DNA of 64,000 bases. Origin: Sphingobium sp. Leaf26. Lineage in GTDB: Bacteria > Pseudomonadota > Alphaproteobacteria > Sphingomonadales > Sphingomonadaceae. The notes under the pieces are model-generated. The model did no database searches, was not told the origin of the DNA, and was given only the letters and a program-made list of their open reading frames with translations. How positions within the stretch are numbered: position 1 is the stretch's first letter; each line of letters begins with the position of its first letter. The stretch is from contig NZ_LMKV01000023.1 of assembly GCF_001421665.1 (NCBI RefSeq), positions 3,879-67,878 of the forward strand, read 5' to 3'. Shown piece by piece: positions 45,406 through 53,187 of the stretch. The position numbers and the translations under genes were made by a program.

Positions 45406-45741
45406 TCATCCCCTGTCGCCAAGACCCTTGACGATCGGCGCCAGAATCGATTCGATCAATCGTTCCCGTTCCGCGCGCCGGGATGCGTCGTCCTCGGCCG
45501 TCACGGCGATCACCTCGATCTTCTCCGTCACCGGCTGGCCCAGGTCGCCCAGAACCTGTTCCAGCGACTTGAGCCTTTCGCGCGTGACCGACAATTCCAT
45601 GCTCAATGTCACGACCGCCCGCAACAGATTGTCCATGATCGGGTCGGCCAGGAAGGTCACATGACGGTCGGCCGCGGGTGGCCCCTCCGGCAAGGTTGCG
45701 GTGTCCGACTGGATGGGCTTTTCCCGTTGCATAATGCTCAC
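45406..45741 (-). CDS. Small coiled-coil protein coupled to the methyltransferase
   Basis: 111 residues, probably starting at GTG 45741, which overlaps the methyltransferase stop (GTGA); ATG 45732 is an alternative. The middle and end are helical and charged (LSMELSVTRERLKSLEQVL, DDASRRAERERLIESILAPI), suggesting a coiled coil. No enzymatic motif and no family recognised. Overlap with the methyltransferase gene points to a partner or regulatory subunit. Confidence 0.65.
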   Translation of the reverse strand: MSIMQREKPIQSDTATLPEGPPAADRHVTFLADPIMDNLLRAVVTLSMELSVTRERLKSLEQVLGDLGQPVTEKIEVIAVTAEDDASRRAERERLIESILAPIVKGLGDRG

Positions 45742-46874
45742 GCTTTGCGCCCTCCAAAAACGAAATACGCGGCCGGTCCCACTGCTTCATAATCGTCGAA
45801 GGCGCTGGCCGGATCGAAGCCTGCCTTCTCCAACTCCGCCTTCATGTCGAGATCGACGAAGCCGGTCCAGAACGGCTCGCCATTATGACGCACCTGCCAG
45901 TCGTTAGTGACCTGCTTCACCAACGGAATGCGATGCGCGTGATAGGGCACATCCAGATGCAGCACCAGCCCGCCGGGCTTCAGCAGCCGCCAGCATTCCT
46001 TGAGGATGCGCGGCACCTGCGCCGCCGATGTTTCATGGAACATGATGATCGACGTGATGAAATCGAAACTCTCATCGGCAAAACCGGTTTCGGCTGCGTC
46101 CAGTTCATGGAAATGGATGCCCACCCCGGCGCTCTCAGCCGCGCCATGGGCATAGCGCACGAACGGCCGGGCGCTGTCCAGGCCATGGACTTCCGCTTCG
46201 GGATAGAGATGCTTGTAGGCATGGGTCTGCTCGCCGGTGCCACAGCCCATGTCCAGCACGGACGTTGGCGTCAGGTCCGGTGCACGGCGCTGCGCCACGC
46301 CGGCGACGAAGCGGCCGAAGGTATCGTTCGTGGCCGACTTGCCGGTCGACATGCCCTTGGCCTGCCGATACATTTCGACCGTGCCGGTATAGTTCAGCCC
46401 CGCTTCGATGTCGTCAGTTCGCGTTTCACGCCAGTAACCCCCCGGTTGGCGGTGGATCTCCGTTGTCTTGACTGGCGCGCGTACGACGACTTCGTCGTTC
46501 AACTTGATGCTGCCGCCTGCCTCCGCCCTGTCGCGCAACGCGCGGAAGGTAGCGATGCGATCGTCGATAATGCGGTCCGTCGTCAGTTGGACCGTATCCC
46601 ACATCATATTCTGGCTGTGCCATGTAAGCGAGGCCCACAGTTGGAACAGCCGGTCATCGGCAGCAGCCGCGACCGCTTCCTTTCGGTTGGTCGGCGCCTG
46701 TCCATGGCTCTGCGTATAGGCCGGTGCGATGCGGTCGTCGAAACGCTCCTGCAATGCCGTCTCGACATCGAAATTGACATATTTCTTCAGAGCGCCAACG
46801 AAGCCGAGCCGCGCGGCCTCGTCATGCGTGGGCGTAAAGGCGAACCGGTCGGTGGTCGATGGGCTATCTGTCAT
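45738..46874 (-). CDS. Class I SAM-dependent methyltransferase
   Basis: 378 residues from ATG 46874. The C-terminal half carries the SAM fold: motif I VLDMGCGTGEQTHAY (near 215), acidic VHGLDSARPF, motif II-like FDFITSIIMFHE and KPGGLVLHLDVP. The N-terminal ~190 residues are helical and of no recognised family, possibly substrate-binding. The methyl acceptor is unknown; O- or N-methylation of a pathway intermediate is possible. It lies about 50 nt downstream of candidate operator K and is followed by the coupled coiled-coil gene. Confidence 0.8.
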   Translation of the reverse strand: MTDSPSTTDRFAFTPTHDEAARLGFVGALKKYVNFDVETALQERFDDRIAPAYTQSHGQAPTNRKEAVAAAADDRLFQLWASLTWHSQNMMWDTVQLTTDRIIDDRIATFRALRDRAEAGGSIKLNDEVVVRAPVKTTEIHRQPGGYWRETRTDDIEAGLNYTGTVEMYRQAKGMSTGKSATNDTFGRFVAGVAQRRAPDLTPTSVLDMGCGTGEQTHAYKHLYPEAEVHGLDSARPFVRYAHGAAESAGVGIHFHELDAAETGFADESFDFITSIIMFHETSAAQVPRILKECWRLLKPGGLVLHLDVPYHAHRIPLVKQVTNDWQVRHNGEPFWTGFVDLDMKAELEKAGFDPASAFDDYEAVGPAAYFVFGGRKA

Positions 46875-46924
46875 ATATCGAACGTCACGAGCGGGCATGG
46901 ACTGCGCAATAGCGAATGTGATTT

Positions 46925-46941
46925 TTTCCGCGTGGCGAACA
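46925..46941. promoter_or_regulatory. Candidate IclR operator, site K (weak)
   Basis: TTTCC-GCGTGGC-GAACA matches the island palindrome at 8 of 10 arm positions, about 50 nt upstream of the methyltransferase start. It is the last recognisable site on this side of the island. Confidence 0.4.
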
Positions 46942-46960
46942 ACCGAGATTTCTTTCGCCT

Positions 46961-47349
46961 ATGCCATTTCGCGTCGCCTACGACTACAGCCGCGACGGCA
47001 TCCTCCGCTCGATCGAGGCAAGCCTCCATCGACTCGGCCTTGACCGTATCGACCTAGCGCTGGTCCACGACATCGGCCGCCGCATTCACTGTGAGGCTCA
47101 TGCTGGGCATTGGGATCGGCTGGTCAATGGCGGCTTCGATGCGCTGGTCTCGCTGCGCGAGCAGGGCGTGATCGGGGAGCATTCGGTCTTGGTGTCGACG
47201 AAGTGGAGCTGTGCATCGACGCGATCCACGCCGTCCAGCTGGACGTGCTGCTCCTCGCCAATCGCTACACGCTCCTCGAACGAACGCCGCTCGACGCGCT
47301 ACTTCCGCTCAAGCTTGTGTCGCCGACACCCGTTGAACCCACCCCTTAA
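46961..47349 (+). pseudogene. Aldo/keto reductase fragment, frameshifted
   Basis: The first frame reads VAYDYSRDGILRSIEASLHRLGLDRIDLALVHDIG and GGFDALVSLREQGVIG, the central part of D-threo-aldose/L-fucose dehydrogenase-type aldo/keto reductases. Near 47185 the homology jumps to another frame: GVDEVELCIDAIHAVQLDVLLLANRYTLLE. The N-terminal catalytic Asp/Tyr region and the C-terminal end are missing. It is a relic at the island border, next to the gsp operon. Confidence 0.6.
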
Positions 47350-48086
47350 AACAGGCGCAGGACGATGATCCATGCGGGGAGAACGGCGAGCGCCAGGAAG
47401 GTGCCTAGTGGCACGCGGGCGGTGCGCTGCCTTGCGCCGCCGGTGACAAGCATCACCACAAGGCCCAGCAGCGACGCGATCAGCAGCAGGAAAGGCAAGG
47501 TCTGCCAGCCGAACCATGCGCCGAGCGCGCCGAGCAACTTCGCATCGCCCATCCCCAGCCCCTCGCGTGCACGCAGCACCTTATAGCCCAGCGCGATCGC
47601 CAGCAACGCGCCATAGCCAGCCGCAGCACCGATGATCCGGTCGGGCATGCCGACATCCGTCGCCCACATGCCCGCCGTGAACCCCAGAAAGGCGAGCGGC
47701 AGGGTCAGCGCATCAGGCAACCAGAAATGGCGCCAGTCCAGGAGCGCGAGCGTCAGCAGCAGCCAGCCGAGCAAGGCCCAGGCCATACCGCCGACATCGG
47801 GTACCCCGCCGATCGCCAGCGCGCCGATGATGGCACAGCCGGCCTCCATCCTGCCATGCAGCGGCGCAATTCGTGCGCCGCAACGGCGACAATGGCCGCG
47901 CTGGATCATGGCGCTCAACAGGGGGACAAGATCACGCGCGCCCAGCGTGCGACCGCATCCGTCGCAGGCCGAACGCCCCCGGATCACGCTGCGCCCATCG
48001 GGCCAGCGCAGGATCAGGGTGCCAAGGAAGCTGCCCGCGATCGCGCCGGCCAGCGCACCAATCAGCGCCGCAACGGGCTGGATCAC
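47346..48086 (-). CDS. gspO: Type II secretion prepilin peptidase GspO
   Basis: 246 residues, polytopic inner-membrane aspartic protease. It has the cytoplasmic four-cysteine site Cys41/Cys44 (CDGC) and Cys66/Cys69 (CRRC), the first catalytic Asp in LLDWRHFWLPD and the second in GLGMGDAKLLGALGAW. It cleaves leader peptides of GspG-K and N-methylates the new Phe. Its four-base overlap with gspN and terminal place in the operon are typical. It would have to process the unusually long leaders of GspG, GspI and GspJ here. Confidence 0.9.
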   Translation of the reverse strand: MIQPVAALIGALAGAIAGSFLGTLILRWPDGRSVIRGRSACDGCGRTLGARDLVPLLSAMIQRGHCRRCGARIAPLHGRMEAGCAIIGALAIGGVPDVGGMAWALLGWLLLTLALLDWRHFWLPDALTLPLAFLGFTAGMWATDVGMPDRIIGAAAGYGALLAIALGYKVLRAREGLGMGDAKLLGALGAWFGWQTLPFLLLIASLLGLVVMLVTGGARQRTARVPLGTFLALAVLPAWIIVLRLF

Positions 48087-48805
48087 AGGCGGCCTTCGAC
48101 CTTGAGCATCTGCGCGCCGCCGACATTGGCAAAGCCCGCCTGTCCCAGCGTGGTCGCGAGCGCGGGGTCTGCGGTTTCGACCCGCATCTCCGCCGTATAG
48201 CGACCCGACCGCCAGATGCGAAGGCTGATCTTTTCCATGCCGGACTGGCTGACCAGCGGCAGCAACAGCGCATCGCCGTCGCAGGCGACCACGCCCGACA
48301 GGCCCTGGCTGAGGTTGAGGCCTGGTATCTGGCCCGCCATTCGCGCCCGCACCCGTCCTTCGGCATGGCCGCAGCGATCGCCGCTATAATAAGCGCTGAC
48401 ATCGTCCAGCATCAGGCTGCCGACCGGTAACGGCGCAAAGGTCCGGCCAAGCGGTACCGACCCGGTCACATCGTCCACGCCGATCCGGCCGAAGCCGACC
48501 GTCAGCGCGCCGCTGACATCATCGGCTAGCCCCTTCCTGCGGGCGATATCGAAACGGGCGCGCCCCATGAGCAGCGACACCGGGGACAGGCCCGCCCGCA
48601 CGCTGCCAAGCGGCATGTCACCCAGCATCAACTGGTCGATCCGCCCGTTCCACACACTGCCGCGCACGTCGCGGGCGGCAACGCCCAGCCGCTCCAGCCC
48701 GGCCAGGCCAAGGGTCACGCGCATCGGCAGGAACAGCAACAGACCCAGCAGCAACGCCAAAATCAGCACGATCCGCATCCGCCGCGACAGAGTGAGGCCC
48801 ATCAT
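48083..48805 (-). CDS. gspN: Type II secretion protein GspN
   Basis: 240 residues, one N-terminal membrane helix (RIVLILALLLGLLLFLPM) then a periplasmic domain (WNGRIDQLMLGDMPLGSVRAGLSPVS), typical for GspN. It overlaps gspM and gspO by 4 nt each. GspN is an inner-membrane assembly-platform protein not present in every type II system. Confidence 0.8.
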   Translation of the reverse strand: MMGLTLSRRMRIVLILALLLGLLLFLPMRVTLGLAGLERLGVAARDVRGSVWNGRIDQLMLGDMPLGSVRAGLSPVSLLMGRARFDIARRKGLADDVSGALTVGFGRIGVDDVTGSVPLGRTFAPLPVGSLMLDDVSAYYSGDRCGHAEGRVRARMAGQIPGLNLSQGLSGVVACDGDALLLPLVSQSGMEKISLRIWRSGRYTAEMRVETADPALATTLGQAGFANVGGAQMLKVEGRL

Positions 48806-49290
48806 TGCGCGCTCCCCCGGACCAGAACAGCCTGTACCGACACGCTCCCCGCCGTGGCGGATGGACGCGCGCTCATCGTGTCGACCCGCACCCCCTGCGC
48901 CTCCAGCATGGCCAGCCAGGAGAAGAGCGCGACCGGCCGAACCGAGGCTATCGCGATGTCGATCCGGTCGTTGCCCTGCGCCTGCGCTCGTTCCAGCGTC
49001 AGCCCCGCCTCGCCCGCGCTCTGGCCGACAAACTGGTCGATCGGCGCGGTCGGGCCGGTGATGGCCGCATCGCGCGGCAATGCCTTCAACTGCTTCACCG
49101 CCGCGCGGACGGCGGCGTTGCGGTCCGTTGCGGCCAGCAAGGCTTCACGCGCGGAACGCTGGGTCCGGTCGAGCGGCATCGCCACGCCGAACCACAATAT
49201 CACCCCGCCAAGCAGCGCGAACATCACGCCCAGCATCCATTGTTCGCGGGTCGATCGTTCCGACCAATATGTCGCCATCCGTTCCATCAT
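48802..49290 (-). CDS. gspM: Type II secretion protein GspM
   Basis: 162 residues with the GspM pattern: short cytoplasmic N-terminus, one membrane helix (QWMLGVMFALLGGVILWFGVAMPL) and a periplasmic ferredoxin-like domain. It forms the inner-membrane platform with GspL, whose gene overlaps it by 4 nt upstream. Confidence 0.8.
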   Translation of the reverse strand: MMERMATYWSERSTREQWMLGVMFALLGGVILWFGVAMPLDRTQRSAREALLAATDRNAAVRAAVKQLKALPRDAAITGPTAPIDQFVGQSAGEAGLTLERAQAQGNDRIDIAIASVRPVALFSWLAMLEAQGVRVDTMSARPSATAGSVSVQAVLVRGSAQ

Positions 49291-50405
49291 GACCGCACCG
49301 TGATATCTGCCAGCGTCCGCCCGCCCGGTTCCTGAGAGGGCGTAGCCGTGATCGTGAAGCCGGCTGCCTGCAACGCCAGCAGCACGACATTGATGTCGTC
49401 CGCCTTTGCCGCCGCCAGCGTGGCGCGCACCATGCCGTCAGGATCGCGCGACAGGGTAGTCAGCGCCACGCCCGGCGCATCCTGCATCGCGCTCAGCAGG
49501 CTTGCGACCGGCGCGGTGAAAGCGCGGCCGCCCCCACCCCGTGCCGCCAGCCTGCCTTCCATTTCCACCAGCGCCTGCGCGGCATCGGTCGCGCCCGGCA
49601 GCACCTGCTGCGCGCGAGCCAGACTGTCATCGTCTAGCCGGTCGGCTTCCATATGCTGCTTCGCGACGCCGACCAGCGACAGGATCAGGCTGAGGAGCAA
49701 TATAAGCCCGCTCCACAGCGCGATCCGGCCCAGCGCCCGGCTGTCCACGGCTCGCCGCACCCGCTTGGCAAAATCCCCCTGGCGCAGGTCGAGCGGCGGG
49801 CTGTCCAGCGCCGCGATCGCTCGTCCCTCGATCAGGCCCGCCGCGACGTCGGCAATCGGCGCGTCCGCGACCAGCGCCGGCAGCGCCATGTCGTCCGTCA
49901 ACGCCATGTCGGTGCCGCGCAGCACTGCCACGCCGCCGATCAGGCCACGGGTGAAGCCCTGCTCCGGTTCGGGCAGCAGCAGCGGCGCCGGCACGATGAT
50001 GTCGGGGTCCAGCCCATGATGCTGCGCCCAAAGCAGCCAATGCTGCATATCCGCGCGGCTCGCCACGGCGATGATGTGCGGCCGGGCGGGATCTTCATTG
50101 GAATCGGCGACCGCGAATAACTGATCGGCCGGCAACAGCCCGCCTGCCAGCGCCGCCAGCCGCGCCGCCGCCCGCCCCTGCCGCACCGGCAGGTCGGGGT
50201 GCACCATCCAGTGCAGCGTCACCAGCGCGGCGGGCGGCACCAGCAGCACGCGCGCCTGATCCGGCAGCGCGGCAAGGCCACAGGCCGCCAGCCAGTTGGC
50301 GCCCTCACCCGACTGGGTCAGCGCGCCATCCACGACCCGCATCCAGCGCGCGGGCGCCTCTGCCGCTTCGGGCAGACAGACGATCAACGCATCGCGACTG
50401 CTCAT
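49287..50405 (-). CDS. gspL: Type II secretion protein GspL
   Basis: 372 residues from ATG 50405. The N-terminal cytoplasmic actin-like domain (LLVPPAALVTLHWMVHPDLP) binds GspE. A membrane helix (LGRIALWSGLILLLSLILSLVGV, near 240) precedes the periplasmic ferredoxin-like domain (VLLALQAAGFTITATPSQEPG). It overlaps gspK and gspM by 4 nt each. Confidence 0.8.
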   Translation of the reverse strand: MSSRDALIVCLPEAAEAPARWMRVVDGALTQSGEGANWLAACGLAALPDQARVLLVPPAALVTLHWMVHPDLPVRQGRAAARLAALAGGLLPADQLFAVADSNEDPARPHIIAVASRADMQHWLLWAQHHGLDPDIIVPAPLLLPEPEQGFTRGLIGGVAVLRGTDMALTDDMALPALVADAPIADVAAGLIEGRAIAALDSPPLDLRQGDFAKRVRRAVDSRALGRIALWSGLILLLSLILSLVGVAKQHMEADRLDDDSLARAQQVLPGATDAAQALVEMEGRLAARGGGGRAFTAPVASLLSAMQDAPGVALTTLSRDPDGMVRATLAAAKADDINVVLLALQAAGFTITATPSQEPGGRTLADITVRS

Positions 50406-51391
50406 GACCCCGCGCCCCAACTGCGCCGCACCAGCAGCGCCGGGCTTTGCCGCGCGTCGATCAGCGCCCGCTCCACCACCTGCGTTCCCCCGACATCCAC
50501 CGAAACGTCCACTCCGAAAAATCCAGTCGTCAATTTTACCTGTTCCTGCACCTCGGTCATCGGCGAAAGGCCGGCAAGCGAAGGCATCGCCCAGAATTGC
50601 ACCGTGCTGCCGTAACCATCCGCAGGCCGCTGCGCCAGCAATTGCCGCGCTTGCGCGACACTCAATTGCCCCGGCAGCAGCATTGCGAACAGCGGCGCCT
50701 GCTGCGGCAGCAGCGTATTGATGTTGATCGGCGACAAAGTCGTGACCGGCAGCGCGCAAATCCATGGTTTCGCCAGATCGTAAATGGCCGGACTGATGCC
50801 GCTGACCGCCCGCAATTCGCTGGCGTCCACCATCATGCGGTTGGGCGCGCGATAGGGCCGCTCCATCGCTGCATAGATCTCATCCTCCGCGCCGCCAGGC
50901 TGCGGCACGCTGTCGGTGTCGATCCAGTCGGCGAGGCTCGCGGCGGCGACCTGCGCCTGCCGCGCGTCCACGCCCAATGCCTCCAGCAGGCCCTGAAACT
51001 GCTGCACGCCGATCGGCCGGACCTTCAGGCTGGCCTCTGTTTCGCCACTCACCACGCTGTTGAGGTTGAAGCAATTGCCGCCATCCGTGACCCGCGCCGT
51101 CGCCACACCGCCCGGCACTGGCAGGCTTTGCGGCGTACCCATCCATCCGCCCGCCAGCGTGATCCGGGCAGGGTTGGAGGCGGTCAGGTCCGCGATGCGC
51201 AGCCGCGCCATCGCCATGCCGGCGTCGGCATAGGCCCGCCCCTGATCGACCGCGCCGCCATTGCCGGTCATCCGGGTCGCCAGCGCCAACCGCTCCAGCG
51301 CGGTCGCGGCCACCACGGCCATCACCGCCACCAGCAGCAACACCGTCAGCAGCGCCGCGCCTCTTTCACTCTCTTTTCGGGGGTCAGGCAC
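50402..51391 (-). CDS. gspK: Type II secretion minor pseudopilin GspK
   Basis: 329 residues from GTG 51391, which overlaps the gspJ stop by 8 nt. The prepilin signal is ESERG followed by AALLTVLLLVAVMAVVAATAL, with Ala instead of the usual Phe+1, as is common for GspK. The tip domain includes LNSVVSGETEASL and ADWIDTDSVPQPGG (Ca2+-type loop). It caps the pseudopilus with GspI and GspJ. An earlier ATG at 51430 would give a longer leader but lacks a clear ribosome site. Confidence 0.8.
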   Translation of the reverse strand: MPDPRKESERGAALLTVLLLVAVMAVVAATALERLALATRMTGNGGAVDQGRAYADAGMAMARLRIADLTASNPARITLAGGWMGTPQSLPVPGGVATARVTDGGNCFNLNSVVSGETEASLKVRPIGVQQFQGLLEALGVDARQAQVAAASLADWIDTDSVPQPGGAEDEIYAAMERPYRAPNRMMVDASELRAVSGISPAIYDLAKPWICALPVTTLSPININTLLPQQAPLFAMLLPGQLSVAQARQLLAQRPADGYGSTVQFWAMPSLAGLSPMTEVQEQVKLTTGFFGVDVSVDVGGTQVVERALIDARQSPALLVRRSWGAGS

Positions 51392-52133
51392 CAGTCGCCC
51401 CTTCCAGCTTTTCCGCCGGGCCGGGCGCAACCAGAAAGCGCAGCACGATCGGCGGCTCGCCGGTTCGCTTCACCATCATCTCTACGGCGCGGGGCATCAG
51501 GTCGGGCTGGCTCGGCGTCCATGCCTCCTGCCATGTGCCCTGCGCGTCGCGAAAGCGCAGCACGACCGTCTCGACATTGTCGAGCAACGCCGCCGGCTCA
51601 TCCCCCGTCGCACCATCCAGTTGCGCATAGGTGCGCCGCTCCAGCCGCCCCTGCCGGACCCAATATTCGACCTTTTGTAGCGAGGGACGAGGCAGATCGC
51701 CCAGATTGTCCCATCCGCCTCGCACGAACTGCATCACCGGCTGCGCTTCGCCATCATCATGCGCCCAAAAAGCCGGCGCATTGGTGCCCGCCTCGGTCCG
51801 GGTGATTCGTGGCACCGCCTGCCCCAGGTCGGCCGCCAGCGCGCCGCCGGCCCGCTGCACCGCCGCCATATCGTCCAGCCGCGCCTTCACCTGCGCCTGC
51901 GCCGCCACGCTGTTGCCAAGCAACAGCACACCCGCGCTGGCCAACATGGCGAAGATCATAAGGGCGACGAGCAATTCGATCAGCGTGAAGCCCTGTTGGG
52001 CGGAACGCAACGGAGACGTGAAGCCGTGCTCGGCAGATCGCAACGAAGACGTGAAGCCCTGTTGGGCGGAACGCAACGAAGACCTGAAGCCCTGTTGGGC
52101 GGAACGCTGCGGCGATTGGTATGGCGTCATCAT
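51384..52133 (-). CDS. gspJ: Type II secretion minor pseudopilin GspJ, with fourfold leader repeat
   Basis: 249 residues. The true prepilin site is AQQG|FTLIELLVALMIF with Gly48 at -1 and Glu53 at +5. Before it lie 47 residues made of an 11-residue unit repeated four times (S-x-L-R-S-A-Q-Q-G-F-T type), so G-F pairs occur at 15/16, 26/27, 37/38 and 48/49. Only the last is followed by a hydrophobic helix. The mature domain (FRDAQGTWQEAWTP, EMMVKRTGEPPIVLRFLV) is normal for GspJ. It overlaps gspI by 4 nt and gspK by 8 nt. The start at ATG 52133 follows from the coupling to gspI; no closer start would give a short leader. Confidence 0.85.
   Translation of the reverse strand: MMTPYQSPQRSAQQGFRSSLRSAQQGFTSSLRSAEHGFTSPLRSAQQGFTLIELLVALMIFAMLASAGVLLLGNSVAAQAQVKARLDDMAAVQRAGGALAADLGQAVPRITRTEAGTNAPAFWAHDDGEAQPVMQFVRGGWDNLGDLPRPSLQKVEYWVRQGRLERRTYAQLDGATGDEPAALLDNVETVVLRFRDAQGTWQEAWTPSQPDLMPRAVEMMVKRTGEPPIVLRFLVAPGPAEKLEGATGA
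51985..52116 (-). repeat. Four 33-bp tandem repeats encoding the GspJ leader
   Basis: Units start at 51985, 52018, 52051 and 52084. Each is 33 bp and contains GTGAAGCCCTGTTGGGCGGA or close variants on the plus strand. The unit next to the helix encodes the functional prepilin cleavage region; the other three copy it. Related single or double copies occur in gspI (about 52466-52520) and gspG (about 53590-53615). Confidence 0.9.
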
Positions 52134-52531
52134 TCGACCACCCGCACGAAGCTGAGCGCGACCGGGGATGCGCCGGGCTGGCCATCGACGGTCAGATCGA
52201 CCTGCAACAGCCGCTGGTCATCCGTCGGCTTGACGCTGCGGCTCCAATGCCAGCGGCGGCCGCCATTCTCGACGTCACCGTCCTCCTCGCCGATCGAAGG
52301 CGCCGCCGGATCGCTCTGCACCTCGACCATCAGGTTGCGCGCGACGATCTGGCCCAGCGCCTTGCTGTCCAGATCGGCGGCGGTGCGCAAGGTCACGCCC
52401 TGCAAGCGCACCAGCGCCAGCGCGGCAAGGCTGAACACCGCCAGCGCGACCAGCATTTCGAGCAGCGTGAAGCCGTGTTCGGCGGAACGCTGCAAAGGCG
52501 TGAAGCCGTGTTCGGCTCGTTCCACTATCAT
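52130..52531 (-). CDS. gspI: Type II secretion minor pseudopilin GspI
   Basis: 133 residues from ATG 52531. The leader has two 11-residue repeats (RAEHGFTPLQ and RSAEHG), with G-F at 9/10 and 20/21. The functional site is EHG|FTLLEMLVALAVFSLAALALV. The mature part has LQGVTLRTAADLDSKAL and PAAPSIGEEDGD. It nucleates the pseudopilus tip with GspJ and GspK. The upstream flank contains dispersed repeats, so an earlier start is unlikely. Confidence 0.85.
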   Translation of the reverse strand: MIVERAEHGFTPLQRSAEHGFTLLEMLVALAVFSLAALALVRLQGVTLRTAADLDSKALGQIVARNLMVEVQSDPAAPSIGEEDGDVENGGRRWHWSRSVKPTDDQRLLQVDLTVDGQPGASPVALSFVRVVE

Positions 52532-52533
52532 AT

Positions 52534-52632
52534 CCGTTCGCCCTGGGCCTGTCGAAGGGCATTGAGCGCCCGCCTTCAGACCCCGCTTGCGGTGCCGATC
52601 AGGACAGGCTTCCACAGGCTCAGGGCCAGCGG
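52534..52632. repeat. Inverted pair of short dispersed repeats between gspI and gspH
   Basis: Around 52534-52560 the plus strand has TTCGCCCTGGGCCTGTCGAA, a variant of a repeat common in sphingomonad intergenic DNA. An inverted related copy (TTCCACAGGCTCAGGGCC) lies around 52609-52627. They occupy the 124-bp gap between gspI and gspH, the largest gap in an otherwise tightly overlapping operon. Confidence 0.6.
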
Positions 52633-52655
52633 AGTGAGAGCAGGATGCGTGCATC

Positions 52656-53147
52656 TTACCCACCGACCATGACCTTCCCCGCCATGTCGACGGTTACGGA
52701 CACGCGCTCGCCCTCGCGGGCCAGGGTCACGGTCAGGGGATCGGTCGGCAGGCCGGTGCCGTCGAAGGCGATCTGCTGGCGACCATCCTTGCCCACCAGC
52801 GCGCGCGTGCCGCCCTTCCAGTTGGCGGTGACGAAGGGCTTGTCCTCCACTGGTGTCCACTGGCCGTCCTCGCGGCGCTGGAAACCATAGCCGGAAGCCG
52901 ACACCCACAGGCCCATCGGGCGCGCGGTCACGACCGCTTCGTCGCGCGCGGCGGCCACACGCGCGGCGAAGCGGTCGGCATCCTCGATCACGCGCCCGCG
53001 CGGATCGGGAATGGCGAGCACGACGGCAGCCGAAATGAAGCCGATGATCGTCAACACGACCATCAGTTCCAAAAGGGTAAAACCGCGTTCGCCCGCCGGC
53101 GAACGCGCCCCGGAGACGGCCGGGGCCGAGCCGATCTGGCACTGCAT
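52656..53147 (-). CDS. gspH: Type II secretion minor pseudopilin GspH
   Basis: 163 residues from ATG 53147 (MQCQIGSAPAV). The leader is 22 residues, ending AGERG|FTLLELMVVLTIIGFISAAVV with Glu at +5. The soluble domain has RFAARVAAARDEAVVTARPMGLWVS and GYGFQRREDGQWTP, the GspH pattern. It is part of the pseudopilus shaft-tip transition. It lies 40 bp downstream of gspG. Confidence 0.85.
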   Translation of the reverse strand: MQCQIGSAPAVSGARSPAGERGFTLLELMVVLTIIGFISAAVVLAIPDPRGRVIEDADRFAARVAAARDEAVVTARPMGLWVSASGYGFQRREDGQWTPVEDKPFVTANWKGGTRALVGKDGRQQIAFDGTGLPTDPLTVTLAREGERVSVTVDMAGKVMVGG

Positions 53148-53187
53148 ATGCCTCTCAGGACCCCGGCCTGCGCCAGGGCACAGTCCC

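Noticed and set aside
51985..52116. CRISPR array
   Set aside because: The 33-bp units are contiguous without spacers, lie in frame within gspJ and encode the prepilin leader.
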